Of a stretch of DNA of 12,999 nt, positions 1 to 5,848 are shown one piece after another. The notes beneath the pieces are model-generated. The model did no database searches and was not told the DNA's origin. It saw only the letters and a list, made by a program, of their open reading frames with translations. The stretch is taken from positions 1 through 12,999 of the forward strand of contig JBDSND010000006.1 in assembly GCA_039915505.1 (NCBI GenBank), in the 5' to 3' direction. Source of the DNA: CAIWHR01 sp039915505 (GTDB lineage Bacteria; Pseudomonadota; Gammaproteobacteria; Burkholderiales; Casimicrobiaceae). Each line of letters begins with the position of its first letter. The first letter of the stretch is position 1. A program made the translations under genes and the position numbers.

Positions 1-19
1 GGCCAAGGTGCTGAAGTGA
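1..19 (+). CDS. tuf: Elongation factor Tu, C-terminal end only (partial)
   Basis: Only the last five codons and the TGA stop are inside the window; reading from base 2 they give AKVLK. EF-Tu proteins commonly end in a short valine/alanine/lysine tail of this kind, and in many proteobacteria a tuf copy lies immediately before rpsJ. The identification therefore rests mainly on context, since five residues carry little information. EF-Tu delivers aminoacyl-tRNA to the ribosomal A site as a GTP complex. The next gene, rpsJ, begins 108 bases downstream after a repeat-bearing spacer. Confidence 0.72.
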
Positions 20-20
20 T

Positions 21-127
21 CAGCTGCCCGCTATCAGCTATCAGCACGAGCAGGTTGCCAACCAGGCAAGCGCATCACTCAACGAGAGTTTGCTGACAGC
101 GCACAGCTGACAGCGGAGAGCTGAAAA
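21..127. repeat. Facing arrays of a 7-base repeat between tuf and rpsJ
   Basis: Bases 21-48 read as four 7-base units: CAGCTGC, CCGCTAT, CAGCTAT, CAGCACG. Bases 93-127 read as five units in the opposite sense: CTGACAG, CGCACAG, CTGACAG, CGGAGAG, CTGAAAA, ending directly at the rpsJ ATG at 128. The reverse complement of CAGCTAT is ATAGCTG, the same unit as CTGATAG in another phase, so the two arrays are inverted copies. GCTATCAGC (30-38 and 37-45) can pair with GCTGACAGC (92-100 or 106-114) with one mismatch in nine. Within the 46-base spacer, GGTTGCCAACC can form a small stem. The fourth forward unit contains GGAG, which serves as the rpsJ Shine-Dalgarno sequence. No clear promoter or U-run terminator is visible. 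Confidence 0.8.
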
Positions 128-439
128 ATGCAGAACCAGAGAATCCGGATCCGCCTCAAGGCGTTTGATTACAAGCTGATCGACCAGTCGGCGCAGGAGA
201 TCGTCGAGACCGCCAAGCGCTCGGGCGCGGTCGTCAAGGGTCCCGTGCCCTTGCCGACCAAGATCGAGCGCTACGACGTGCTACGTTCCCCGCACGTCAA
301 CAAGACATCGCGCGATCAGTTCGAAATCCGTACGCACCTGCGGCTGATGGACATCATCGACCCGACCGACAAGACGGTCGACCAGTTGATGAAGCTCGAT
401 CTGCCGGCGGGGGTCGACGTCGAGATCAAACTGCAGTAG
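128..439 (+). CDS. rpsJ: 30S ribosomal protein S10 (NusE)
   Basis: S10 is a 30S head protein and, as NusE, binds NusB in antitermination complexes and can contact NusG to link transcription with translation. The 103-residue product has the family's normal length. It begins MQNQRIRIRLKAFDYKLID and carries the hallmark stretch KGPVPLPTKIERYDVLRSPH near residues 38-57, followed by NKTSRDQFEIRTH, which includes the extended loop reaching into the head. The ATG at 128 is chosen because it follows GGAG with suitable spacing and the protein aligns from its first residue. It is the first gene of the S10 block. Unusually, 211 bases separate it from rplC. Confidence 0.98.
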   Translation: MQNQRIRIRLKAFDYKLIDQSAQEIVETAKRSGAVVKGPVPLPTKIERYDVLRSPHVNKTSRDQFEIRTHLRLMDIIDPTDKTVDQLMKLDLPAGVDVEIKLQ

Positions 440-508
440 CGGCCCGATGCCGTAGCGGTAGGCTGGCGGCAGGTCCACGGCGGCACGCGGGTTGCGCCGA
501 AACCTGTA

Positions 509-546
509 GTGGTTTTGAAGTCGGGATTGCGGTGGTTTTGAAGTCG
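509..546. repeat. 15-base direct repeat, period 23, in the rpsJ-rplC gap
   Basis: GTGGTTTTGAAGTCG occurs at 509-523 and again, without mismatch, at 532-546, with eight bases between the copies. The flanking bases do not match. It lies just upstream of the 7-base repeat array at 553-587. I see no known protein-binding site in it and cannot assign a role. Confidence 0.85.
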
Positions 547-552
547 AAGTTG

Positions 553-587
553 CTGAAAGCGGCTAGCGGATCGCTGACAGCTGAAGA
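553..587 (+). repeat. Five-unit 7-base repeat array in the rpsJ-rplC gap
   Basis: In strict 7-base phase the sequence reads CTGAAAG, CGGCTAG, CGGATCG, CTGACAG, CTGAAGA. This matches the arrays before rpsJ and rpsM, whose consensus is roughly CTGACAR. AGCG-GAT-CGCT (565-575) can form a short internal hairpin. The array stops 63 bases before the rplC start, so here it does not supply the ribosome binding site. The rest of the 440-650 gap holds the direct repeat at 509-546 and no recognisable gene or strong promoter. Confidence 0.72.
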
Positions 588-650
588 GCCGGCCAATTGC
601 AGTCGGCACCTCGGGGCGATCCGGGGCCTAAACCAAGAGAGAGATTCGAA

Positions 651-1310
651 ATGTCACTCGGACTTGTCGGTCGCAAGATTGGCATGACCCGCATCTTCAC
701 CGATGACGGCAAAGCCGTCCCGGTCACGGTGCTGGACGTCGCCAACAATCGCGTCACCCAAATCAAGACTCACGATCAGGACGGCTACGCCGCGGTGCAA
801 GTCACCTACGGCAAGCGCCGCGCGACGCGGGTCACGAAGCCCCAGGCGGGGCACCTCGCCAAGGCTGGCGTCGAGGCCGGCACGCTCCTCCGCGAGTTTC
901 CGGTGACCGCCGAGCAGCTCGGCGAGCTGGCGGTCGGCGCCGTGATCGATGTCGATACGACCTTCAGCGTCGGTCAGTTCGTCGACGTCACGGGCACGAC
1001 CAAGGGTCGCGGCTTCTCGGGATCCATCCGCCGCCACCACTTCAGCTCCAACCGTGCCTCGCACGGCAACTCGGTGTCGCACCGGGCGCCGGGCTCGATC
1101 GGGATGGCGCAGGATCCGGGGCGCGTGTTCCCGGGCAAGCGCATGGCCGGTCAGCATGGCAACGTTACCCGTACCACCCAGCGGCTCACCGTCGTGCGCG
1201 TCGATGCGGAGCGCGGCCTGCTGTTGATCAAGGGTTCGGTCCCCGGCGCGGACGGCACGCATATCGTCGTCCGTCCGTCGGTCAAGACGCCGGCGAAGAA
1301 GGGAGCCTGA
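651..1310 (+). CDS. rplC: 50S ribosomal protein L3
   Basis: L3 is an early 50S assembly protein that binds the 3' part of 23S rRNA and sends a loop toward the peptidyl transferase centre. The start at 651 gives MSLGLVGRKIGMTR, the standard L3 beginning; the frame stays open upstream to 597 but that part is not L3-like. An AGAGAG tract lies just upstream. The core motifs GRGFSGSIRRHHF, SHRAPGSIG and PGKRMAGQHGN are all present at about residues 119-171. Gln154 aligns with E. coli Gln150, the residue methylated by PrmB there. At 219 residues it is about ten longer than E. coli L3, partly from a basic C-terminal tail (TPAKKGA). The rplD ATG follows one base after the stop. Confidence 0.97.
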   Translation: MSLGLVGRKIGMTRIFTDDGKAVPVTVLDVANNRVTQIKTHDQDGYAAVQVTYGKRRATRVTKPQAGHLAKAGVEAGTLLREFPVTAEQLGELAVGAVIDVDTTFSVGQFVDVTGTTKGRGFSGSIRRHHFSSNRASHGNSVSHRAPGSIGMAQDPGRVFPGKRMAGQHGNVTRTTQRLTVVRVDAERGLLLIKGSVPGADGTHIVVRPSVKTPAKKGA

Positions 1311-1311
1311 C

Positions 1312-1935
1312 ATGGATCTCAAGCTCATTAGGGGCGAGGGCCAGCCCGCCGAGACCGTGGCCGGCTCCGACACGCTGTTCGGACGCGATTACAACGAGGC
1401 GCTGGTGCACCAGCTCGTCACCGCCTACCAGGCGAATGGTCGCGCCGGCAACCGTGCCCAGAAGGGTCGCGCCGATATCAACAAGTCGCACAAGAAGCCG
1501 TGGGCCCAGAAGGGCACCGGGCGCGCCCGTGCCGGGCAGGCCAACAGCCCGCTCTGGCGTGGCGGCGGCAAGATCTTCCCGAGCTCACCCGACGAGAACT
1601 TCAGCCAGAAGGTCAACCGCAAGGCTTATCGCGCCGGCATGGCAGCGATCCTTTCGCAGCTCGTCCGCGACGGTCGGCTATCGGTCGTCGACGAACTCGT
1701 GATCGACGCCCCGAAGACCAAGCAGTTCGTGGAGAAGATGAAAACCTTCGGCCTGTCCGGTACGGTGCTGCTGGTGACCGACAAGCTCGACGACAACCTC
1801 TTCCTGTCCTCGCGCAACCTCTCGGACGTGCTGGTGCTGGAAACGCGCGAAGTCGATCCGGTCAGCCTGGTACGGTTCAAGAATGTGGTTCTGACGCGCG
1901 CCGCCGTGTCGCAATTCGAGGAGATGCTGGGATGA
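1312..1935 (+). CDS. rplD: 50S ribosomal protein L4
   Basis: L4 binds domain I of 23S rRNA and its long loop lines the nascent peptide exit tunnel beside L22. In E. coli it also represses its own operon; whether it does so here cannot be told from this window. The 207-residue product has the expected length. The basic tunnel loop is clear at roughly residues 45-90: GNRAQKGRADINKSHKKPWA, then QKGTGRARAGQ and SPLWRGGGKIFP. The globular second half follows and ends in VSQFEEMLG. GGAG at 1302-1305, inside the end of rplC, is its likely ribosome binding site. Its TGA overlaps the rplW ATG (ATGA at 1932-1935), a typical coupling arrangement. Confidence 0.97.
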   Translation: MDLKLIRGEGQPAETVAGSDTLFGRDYNEALVHQLVTAYQANGRAGNRAQKGRADINKSHKKPWAQKGTGRARAGQANSPLWRGGGKIFPSSPDENFSQKVNRKAYRAGMAAILSQLVRDGRLSVVDELVIDAPKTKQFVEKMKTFGLSGTVLLVTDKLDDNLFLSSRNLSDVLVLETREVDPVSLVRFKNVVLTRAAVSQFEEMLG

Positions 1936-2246
1936 ATGCCTCCAAGCAATTCAGCAGCGAGCGCCTCGCGACCGTTCTGCTCGCACCGGTGGTGTCCGAG
2001 AAGGGCACGTTCATCGCCGAGAAGCACGAGCAGGTCATCTTCAGGGTCATGCCCAACGCCACCAAGCCCGAGATCAAGGCTGCGGTCGAGGCCATGTTCA
2101 AGGTCGAGGTCGAAAGGGTCCAGGTCGCAAACGTCGGCGGCAAGGAAAAGCGCTTCGGTCGCTCCCCCGGTCGCCGGCGCAACTGGAAGAAGGCCTACGT
2201 CTGCCTGAAGCCCGGTCAGGAAATCAACTTCGCGGCGGAATCTTAA
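1932..2246 (+). CDS. rplW: 50S ribosomal protein L23
   Basis: L23 sits at the rim of the exit tunnel, where it is the docking site for trigger factor and contacts SRP and the Sec channel. The 104-residue product starts MNASKQFSSERLATVLLAPV and contains VSEKGTFIAEKHEQVIFRV, the conserved beta-alpha start of the fold. It continues with ATKPEIKAAVEAMFKVEVE and the loop GKEKRFGRSPGRRRNWKKA. I chose the ATG at 1932, which overlaps the rplD stop and follows GAGGAG at 1918-1923 with eight bases of spacing. The nearby ATG at 1936 is in another frame and opens a non-ribosomal reading. A 144-base structured gap follows before rplB. Confidence 0.97.
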   Translation: MNASKQFSSERLATVLLAPVVSEKGTFIAEKHEQVIFRVMPNATKPEIKAAVEAMFKVEVERVQVANVGGKEKRFGRSPGRRRNWKKAYVCLKPGQEINFAAES

Positions 2247-2267
2247 AGTGCTCCCGAGCTCACTCTG

Positions 2268-2368
2268 TGCGGCCTTGCCGCATCCCGCTTCGCGGGACCA
2301 GTCTTCGGCTGTCCTGCGGCCTTCGGCCTTGTGTTCGCTACCACCCGAGGGCACGCAGTCCCTCGGGT
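2268..2368 (+). other. Row of small hairpins in the rplW-rplB gap
   Basis: Five stems lie almost head to tail. TGCGGC-CTT-GCCGCA is at 2268-2282, and TCCCGC-TTC-GCGGGA follows directly at 2283-2297. AGTC-TTC-GGCT, with one G-U pair, is at 2300-2310, and GGCC-TTC-GGCC is at 2318-2328. A longer stem, ACCCGAGGG with loop CACGCAGT and CCCTCGGGT (2343-2368), is perfect over nine pairs. The first four all have three-base loops made of C and T. The third can extend to 2295-2314 with a one-base bulge, which would compete with the second. No U-run follows, so these are not standard terminators. The rest of the 2247-2390 gap holds no gene. Confidence 0.78.
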
Positions 2369-2390
2369 CAGCCCTTCCAGAGAACTGAAA

Positions 2391-3215
2391 ATGCCACTGC
2401 AAAAAGTCAAGCCGACCTCAGCCGGGCGCCGCTCGCTGGTCAAGGTCGTCAACCCGGACCTGTACAAAGGCCGCCCGGTCGACGCCCTCACCGAGAGCAA
2501 GAAGCGCGGCTCCGGCCGGAACAACAACGGCCACATCACCGTCCGTCACAAGGGCGGCGGGCACAAGCAGCACTACCGCATCGTCGACTTCCGTCGCAAC
2601 AAGGATGGGATCGCTGCCAAGGTCGAGCGCCTCGAGTACGACCCGAACCGCAGCGCGCACCTCGCCCTGTTGCTCTACGTCGACGGCGAGCGCCGCTACA
2701 TCATCGCCCCACGCGGCGTGACGGTCGGGACCCAGCTCATGTCCGGTTCCGAGGCAGCGATCCGTCCGGGAAACTGCCTGCCGCTGCGCAACGTGCCCGT
2801 CGGCACCACTGTGCATTGCATCGAGATGCAGCCCGGCAAGGGCGCGCAGATGGCGCGCTCGGCGGGCGCGGGTGTCCAGCTCCTCGCGCGTGAAGGCAGC
2901 TACGCCCAGCTGCGGCTTCGGTCCGGCGAAATCCGCCGGGTGCACGTCGATTGCCGCGCAGTCATTGGCGAGGTCGGCAACGAGGAGCACAACCTTCGCT
3001 CCATCGGCAAGGCGGGAGCCAATCGCTGGCGCGGCATCCGGCCGACGGTGCGCGGCATTTGCATGAATCCCGTGGACCATCCGCACGGCGGCCGGTCCAA
3101 CGGCGGCGGCCATCCGGTGTCGCCGTGGGGCACACCGACCAAGGGCTACAAGACGCGCAGCAACAAGCGCACCGATTCGATGATCGTGCGCCGTAGGCAC
3201 GCGCAAAAAGGCTAA
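2391..3215 (+). CDS. rplB: 50S ribosomal protein L2
   Basis: L2 is a primary 23S rRNA binder needed for subunit joining and for building the peptidyl transferase region; it also forms an intersubunit bridge. The 274-residue protein has the usual bacterial length. It starts MPLQKVKPTSAGRR; the frame extends upstream to 2331 but only through the hairpin-rich gap, so the ATG at 2391 is preferred. Central motifs include GRNNNGHITVRHKGGGHKQ (about residues 42-60) and the C-terminal NPVDHPHGGRSNGGGHPVSP. His230 corresponds to the conserved histidine numbered 229 in E. coli. The ribosome binding site is weak (AGAG before CTGAAA) and resembles two units of the 7-base repeat seen elsewhere in this window. 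Confidence 0.98.
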   Translation: MPLQKVKPTSAGRRSLVKVVNPDLYKGRPVDALTESKKRGSGRNNNGHITVRHKGGGHKQHYRIVDFRRNKDGIAAKVERLEYDPNRSAHLALLLYVDGERRYIIAPRGVTVGTQLMSGSEAAIRPGNCLPLRNVPVGTTVHCIEMQPGKGAQMARSAGAGVQLLAREGSYAQLRLRSGEIRRVHVDCRAVIGEVGNEEHNLRSIGKAGANRWRGIRPTVRGICMNPVDHPHGGRSNGGGHPVSPWGTPTKGYKTRSNKRTDSMIVRRRHAQKG

Positions 3216-3227
3216 CCCGCGGGGTTA
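3213..3227 (+). other. Small hairpin over the rplB stop codon
   Basis: TAACCC-GCG-GGGTTA pairs perfectly over six base pairs with a three-base loop. The first three bases are the rplB stop codon. It is too short and lacks the U-run needed for an intrinsic terminator, and it lies 15 bases before the rpsS start. It could be incidental. Confidence 0.5.
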
Positions 3228-3242
3228 AGAGGGAATACGAAC

Positions 3243-3536
3243 ATGGCACGTTCGATCAAGAAGGGTCCGTTCGTCGACGACCACCTGCAGAAGAAGGTGG
3301 AAGCGGCACGCGCGGTCAACGACAAGCGCCCGATCAAGACCTGGTCGCGCCGCTCGACGGTGACGCCGGATTTTATCGGCCTCACCATCGCTGTCCACAA
3401 TGGCAAGCAGCACATCCCGGTGTACGTGTCCGAGAACATGGTTGGACACAAGCTCGGCGAGTTCGCCCTGACCCGCACCTTCAAGGGCCACTCGGCCGAC
3501 AAGAAGGTCGCGGCGCCGGCGCCGAAGCGCAAGTAA
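3243..3536 (+). CDS. rpsS: 30S ribosomal protein S19
   Basis: S19 binds the 16S rRNA 3' major domain in the 30S head, pairs with S13, and contributes to bridges with the large subunit near the A-site finger. The product opens MARSIKKGPFVDDHLQKKVE, as expected, and carries IKTWSRRSTVTPDFIGLTIA and the signature VSENMVGHKLGEFALTRTF at about residues 62-80, ending in the usual KGHSADKK. It is 97 residues, about five longer than the typical 92, because of a short tail VAAPAPKRK. A GAGGG tract about nine bases upstream is the likely ribosome binding site. The rplV start follows nine bases after the stop. Confidence 0.97.
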   Translation: MARSIKKGPFVDDHLQKKVEAARAVNDKRPIKTWSRRSTVTPDFIGLTIAVHNGKQHIPVYVSENMVGHKLGEFALTRTFKGHSADKKVAAPAPKRK

Positions 3537-3545
3537 GGAGCTGCA

Positions 3546-3881
3546 ATGGAAACCAAAGCAATCCTGCGCGGCGTCCGCCTTTCGGCCCAGAAGGGCCGGC
3601 TGGTCGCCGACCAGATCCGCGGCCTGCCGGTCGACCGGGCGCTCAACGTGCTGGCCTTCAGCCCCAAGAAGGGCGCGAAGATCATCAAGAAGGTGCTCGA
3701 GTCGGCGATCGCCAACGCCGAGCACAACGACGGCGCGGACGTGGACGAGCTCAAGGTACGGACGATCTACATCGACAAGGCCGAGAGCCTGCGCCGGTTC
3801 ACCGCCCGGGCCAAGGGCCGCGGCAACGTTATCCTCAAGCAGACGTGTCACATCCTCGTCACCGTCGGCGACGGCAAATAA
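3546..3881 (+). CDS. rplV: 50S ribosomal protein L22
   Basis: L22 contacts all 23S domains, and its long beta hairpin lines the exit tunnel opposite L4, at the constriction where macrolide-resistance changes are found in other bacteria. The product is 111 residues, the usual length. It starts METKAILRGVRLSAQKGRLV, continues with PKKGAKIIKKVLESAIANAEHN, and ends in the hairpin and last strand. The hairpin reads SLRRFTARAKGRGNVILKQT, followed by CHILVTVGDGK. AAGGAG at 3535-3540, overlapping the rpsS stop, is a near-ideal ribosome binding site five bases before the ATG. No deletion in the hairpin is apparent. Confidence 0.97.
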   Translation: METKAILRGVRLSAQKGRLVADQIRGLPVDRALNVLAFSPKKGAKIIKKVLESAIANAEHNDGADVDELKVRTIYIDKAESLRRFTARAKGRGNVILKQTCHILVTVGDGK

Positions 3882-3890
3882 GGAAATTCC

Positions 3891-4596
3891 ATGGGACAGA
3901 AGATTCATCCGACGGGTTTTCGCCTTGCCGTCAACCATAATTGGGCTTCCAAGTGGTTCGCGAACAGCAAGAATTTCGCGCCGACCCTGAAAGAAGACAT
4001 CAAGGTGCGCGAGTACCTCAAGAAGAAGCTCGCCCACGCGTCCGTCGGTCGCATCACCATCGAGCGGCCTGCCAAGAATGCCCGCATCACGATCCATAGC
4101 GCCCGTCCGGGCGTGGTGATTGGCAAGAAGGGCGAGGACATCGAGACGCTGCGCTCCGACCTGCGTCGGATGATGGGCGGCGAGGTCGGCCTCAACATCG
4201 AGGAGATCAGGAAGCCCGAGATCGATGCGCAGCTCATCGCCGATTCGATCGCTCAACAGCTGCAGAAGCGGATCATGTTCCGGCGGGCGATGAAGCGTGC
4301 CATGCAGAACGCGATGCGGCTCGGCGCACAGGGGATCAAGATCATGTGCGCGGGACGCCTCAACGGCATTGAGATCGCGCGCACCGAGTGGTACCGGGAG
4401 GGGCGTGTGCCGTTGCACACCCTGCGCGCCGATATCGATTATGGCCTTGCGGAGGCGCGCACGACGTACGGCGTCATCGGCATCAAGGTCTGGGTCTTCA
4501 AGGGTGAGGTACTGGCGCACAACGCCGAGCCGGCTGCGGCGCCCGCCGCCGCACCGGAAGCGCCGAAACGTCCGCCGCGTCGCGCAGGAGCGAAGA

Positions 4597-4616
<20 letters not shown>
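3891..4616 (+). CDS. rpsC: 30S ribosomal protein S3
   Basis: S3 lies at the mRNA entry tunnel of the 30S head and, with S4 and S5, gives the ribosome its mRNA helicase activity. The 241-residue product starts MGQKIHPTGFRLAVNHNWAS. Its KH domain has the GxxG loop at residues 78-81 (GVVIGKKGEDIETLR). Arg131, Arg132 and Lys135 in MFRRAMKRA match the helicase residues known in E. coli by position. The C-terminal domain is complete (WYREGRVPLHTLRADIDYG). After about residue 211 comes a low-complexity alanine/proline/arginine tail of some 30 residues, somewhat longer than in E. coli S3. The last 20 bases overlap the start of rplP in another frame. AAGGAA precedes the ATG. Confidence 0.98.
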
Positions 4617-5013
<397 letters not shown>

Positions 5014-5025
5014 CCAGGACCGAAC

Positions 5026-5232
5026 ATGAAATCCTCCGAAACCAAGAAGGCGCTCGCCGCCAAATCGCCCGACGAGCTCAAGACCGAGCTCGACGCGCTG
5101 CTGCGCGAGCAGTTTGGGCTGCGCATGCAGCGGGCGACCCAGCAGCTCACCGATACCTCGAAGCTGAAGCGTGCCCGCCGCGGCATCGCCCGGGCGAAAA
5201 CGCTGATCCACCAGAAGGCGAGGCAGGCATGA
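5026..5232 (+). CDS. rpmC: 50S ribosomal protein L29
   Basis: L29 is a small two-helix protein on the 50S solvent side, next to L23 at the tunnel exit, where it takes part in binding trigger factor and SRP. The product is 68 residues, within the family's range. It contains LAAKSPDELKTELDALLREQ, then FGLRMQRATQQLTDTSKLK and RARRGIARAKTLIHQKARQ, matching the helix-turn-helix signature. AGGA precedes the ATG by about eight bases. The stop overlaps the rpsQ start (ATGA at 5229-5232). The last four residues extend slightly beyond the usual end. Confidence 0.95.
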   Translation: MKSSETKKALAAKSPDELKTELDALLREQFGLRMQRATQQLTDTSKLKRARRGIARAKTLIHQKARQA

Positions 5233-5540
5233 CCGAGCAAGAAACGCAGGAAACCGGCGTGGCCCAGGGCCAGGCGCCGACGCGCAAAACCATCATCCAG
5301 GCCGAGATCGGCCGGGTGGTCAGCGACAAGATGGACAAGACGGTCACCGTCCTGGTGGAGCGGCGGGTGAAGCACCCTCTCTATGGCAAGGTGGTTACCA
5401 AGTCGAACAAGTATCACGCTCACGACGAGACCAACGAGTACAAGGTCGGCGACCTGGTCGAGATCGAGGCGTGCCGCAAGATCGCCAAGACCAAGGCGTG
5501 GCGGGTGACCCGCCTGCTCGAGAAGGCGCGCATCGTCTAG
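5229..5540 (+). CDS. rpsQ: 30S ribosomal protein S17, with N-terminal extension
   Basis: S17 is an OB-fold protein and a primary binder of the 5' domain of 16S rRNA. The conserved part begins around residue 19 and includes GRVVSDKMDKTVTVLVERRV, then KHPLYGKVVTKSNKYHAHDE, and VGDLVEIEACRKIAKTKAWR. The full product is 103 residues against about 84-90 in most bacteria. The excess is a hydrophilic N-terminal stretch, MTEQETQETGVAQGQAPTRK. The start at 5229 is preferred because it overlaps the rpmC stop as ATGA and follows GAGG at suitable spacing; no in-frame ATG lies between it and the core until the internal DKMDK methionine. It ends the S10 block, and a 308-base gap follows. Confidence 0.94.
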   Translation: MTEQETQETGVAQGQAPTRKTIIQAEIGRVVSDKMDKTVTVLVERRVKHPLYGKVVTKSNKYHAHDETNEYKVGDLVEIEACRKIAKTKAWRVTRLLEKARIV

Positions 5541-5567
5541 CAGGGGGGCAGGGGTTGCCGGCAGCGG

Positions 5568-5596
5568 TTGCGTGCGGGCATGGTTCCTGCCATAAT
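5568..5596 (+). promoter_or_regulatory. Candidate sigma-70 promoter for the spc block
   Basis: TTGCGT (5568-5573) and CATAAT (5591-5596) are separated by exactly 17 bases, and TGC directly before the -10 makes it an extended -10 element. The predicted transcript would start near 5603. The place matches the known E. coli spc promoter, which also lies between rpsQ and rplN. The rest of the 5541-5848 gap holds a stem-loop at 5799-5817 and no recognisable gene. No intrinsic terminator for the S10 block is visible, so read-through into the spc genes is also likely. Confidence 0.62.
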
Positions 5597-5798
5597 TGAT
5601 TGTTTCGCTTGCCGCGGACTGGCTTGGCCGCCGAGGTGGCCCGTACAGGACGGCGTTTTGAGGTTTGGGACAACGACCAGCAACACGGTGCGGTTGTCCG
5701 CCAAGGCCGCGGCGTTCCCCGAGCGCAGGGGTTTCAAGTCCCAGGCGCTCCTCGAGCGGGGTCCAAAACTGGCCGCGGTATCGGTGCAAGCCGCCGCA

Positions 5799-5817
5799 GC
5801 GTCCGCAGGACGGACGC
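5799..5817 (+). other. Stem-loop upstream of rplN
   Basis: GCGTCCG-CAGGA-CGGACGC forms a perfect seven-base-pair stem with a five-base loop. It ends 31 bases before the rplN ATG and would lie in the untranslated leader of a transcript from the promoter at 5568-5596. The loop contains AGGA, which resembles a Shine-Dalgarno core, but no start codon lies at a suitable distance. A regulatory role is possible but not shown. Confidence 0.55.
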
Positions 5818-5848
5818 CGGCAACGCGGGTTAAGTTGGAGATGCAGCA

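Noticed and set aside
54..83. Promoter for rpsJ with -35 TTGCCA at 55-60
   Set aside because: At the right distance the -10 position reads CTCAAC, which is too far from TATAAT. No better pair was found in the tuf-rpsJ gap.
2343..2368. Perfect nine-pair stem as an intrinsic terminator before rplB
   Set aside because: No run of T follows the stem, and termination there would cut off the rest of an essential operon. It is recorded as a hairpin of unknown role.
1626..2402. Minus-strand open frame of 258 codons opposite rplD and rplW
   Set aside because: It is an antisense shadow of confident genes; its composition is typical of reverse-read ribosomal coding sequence and it matches no family.
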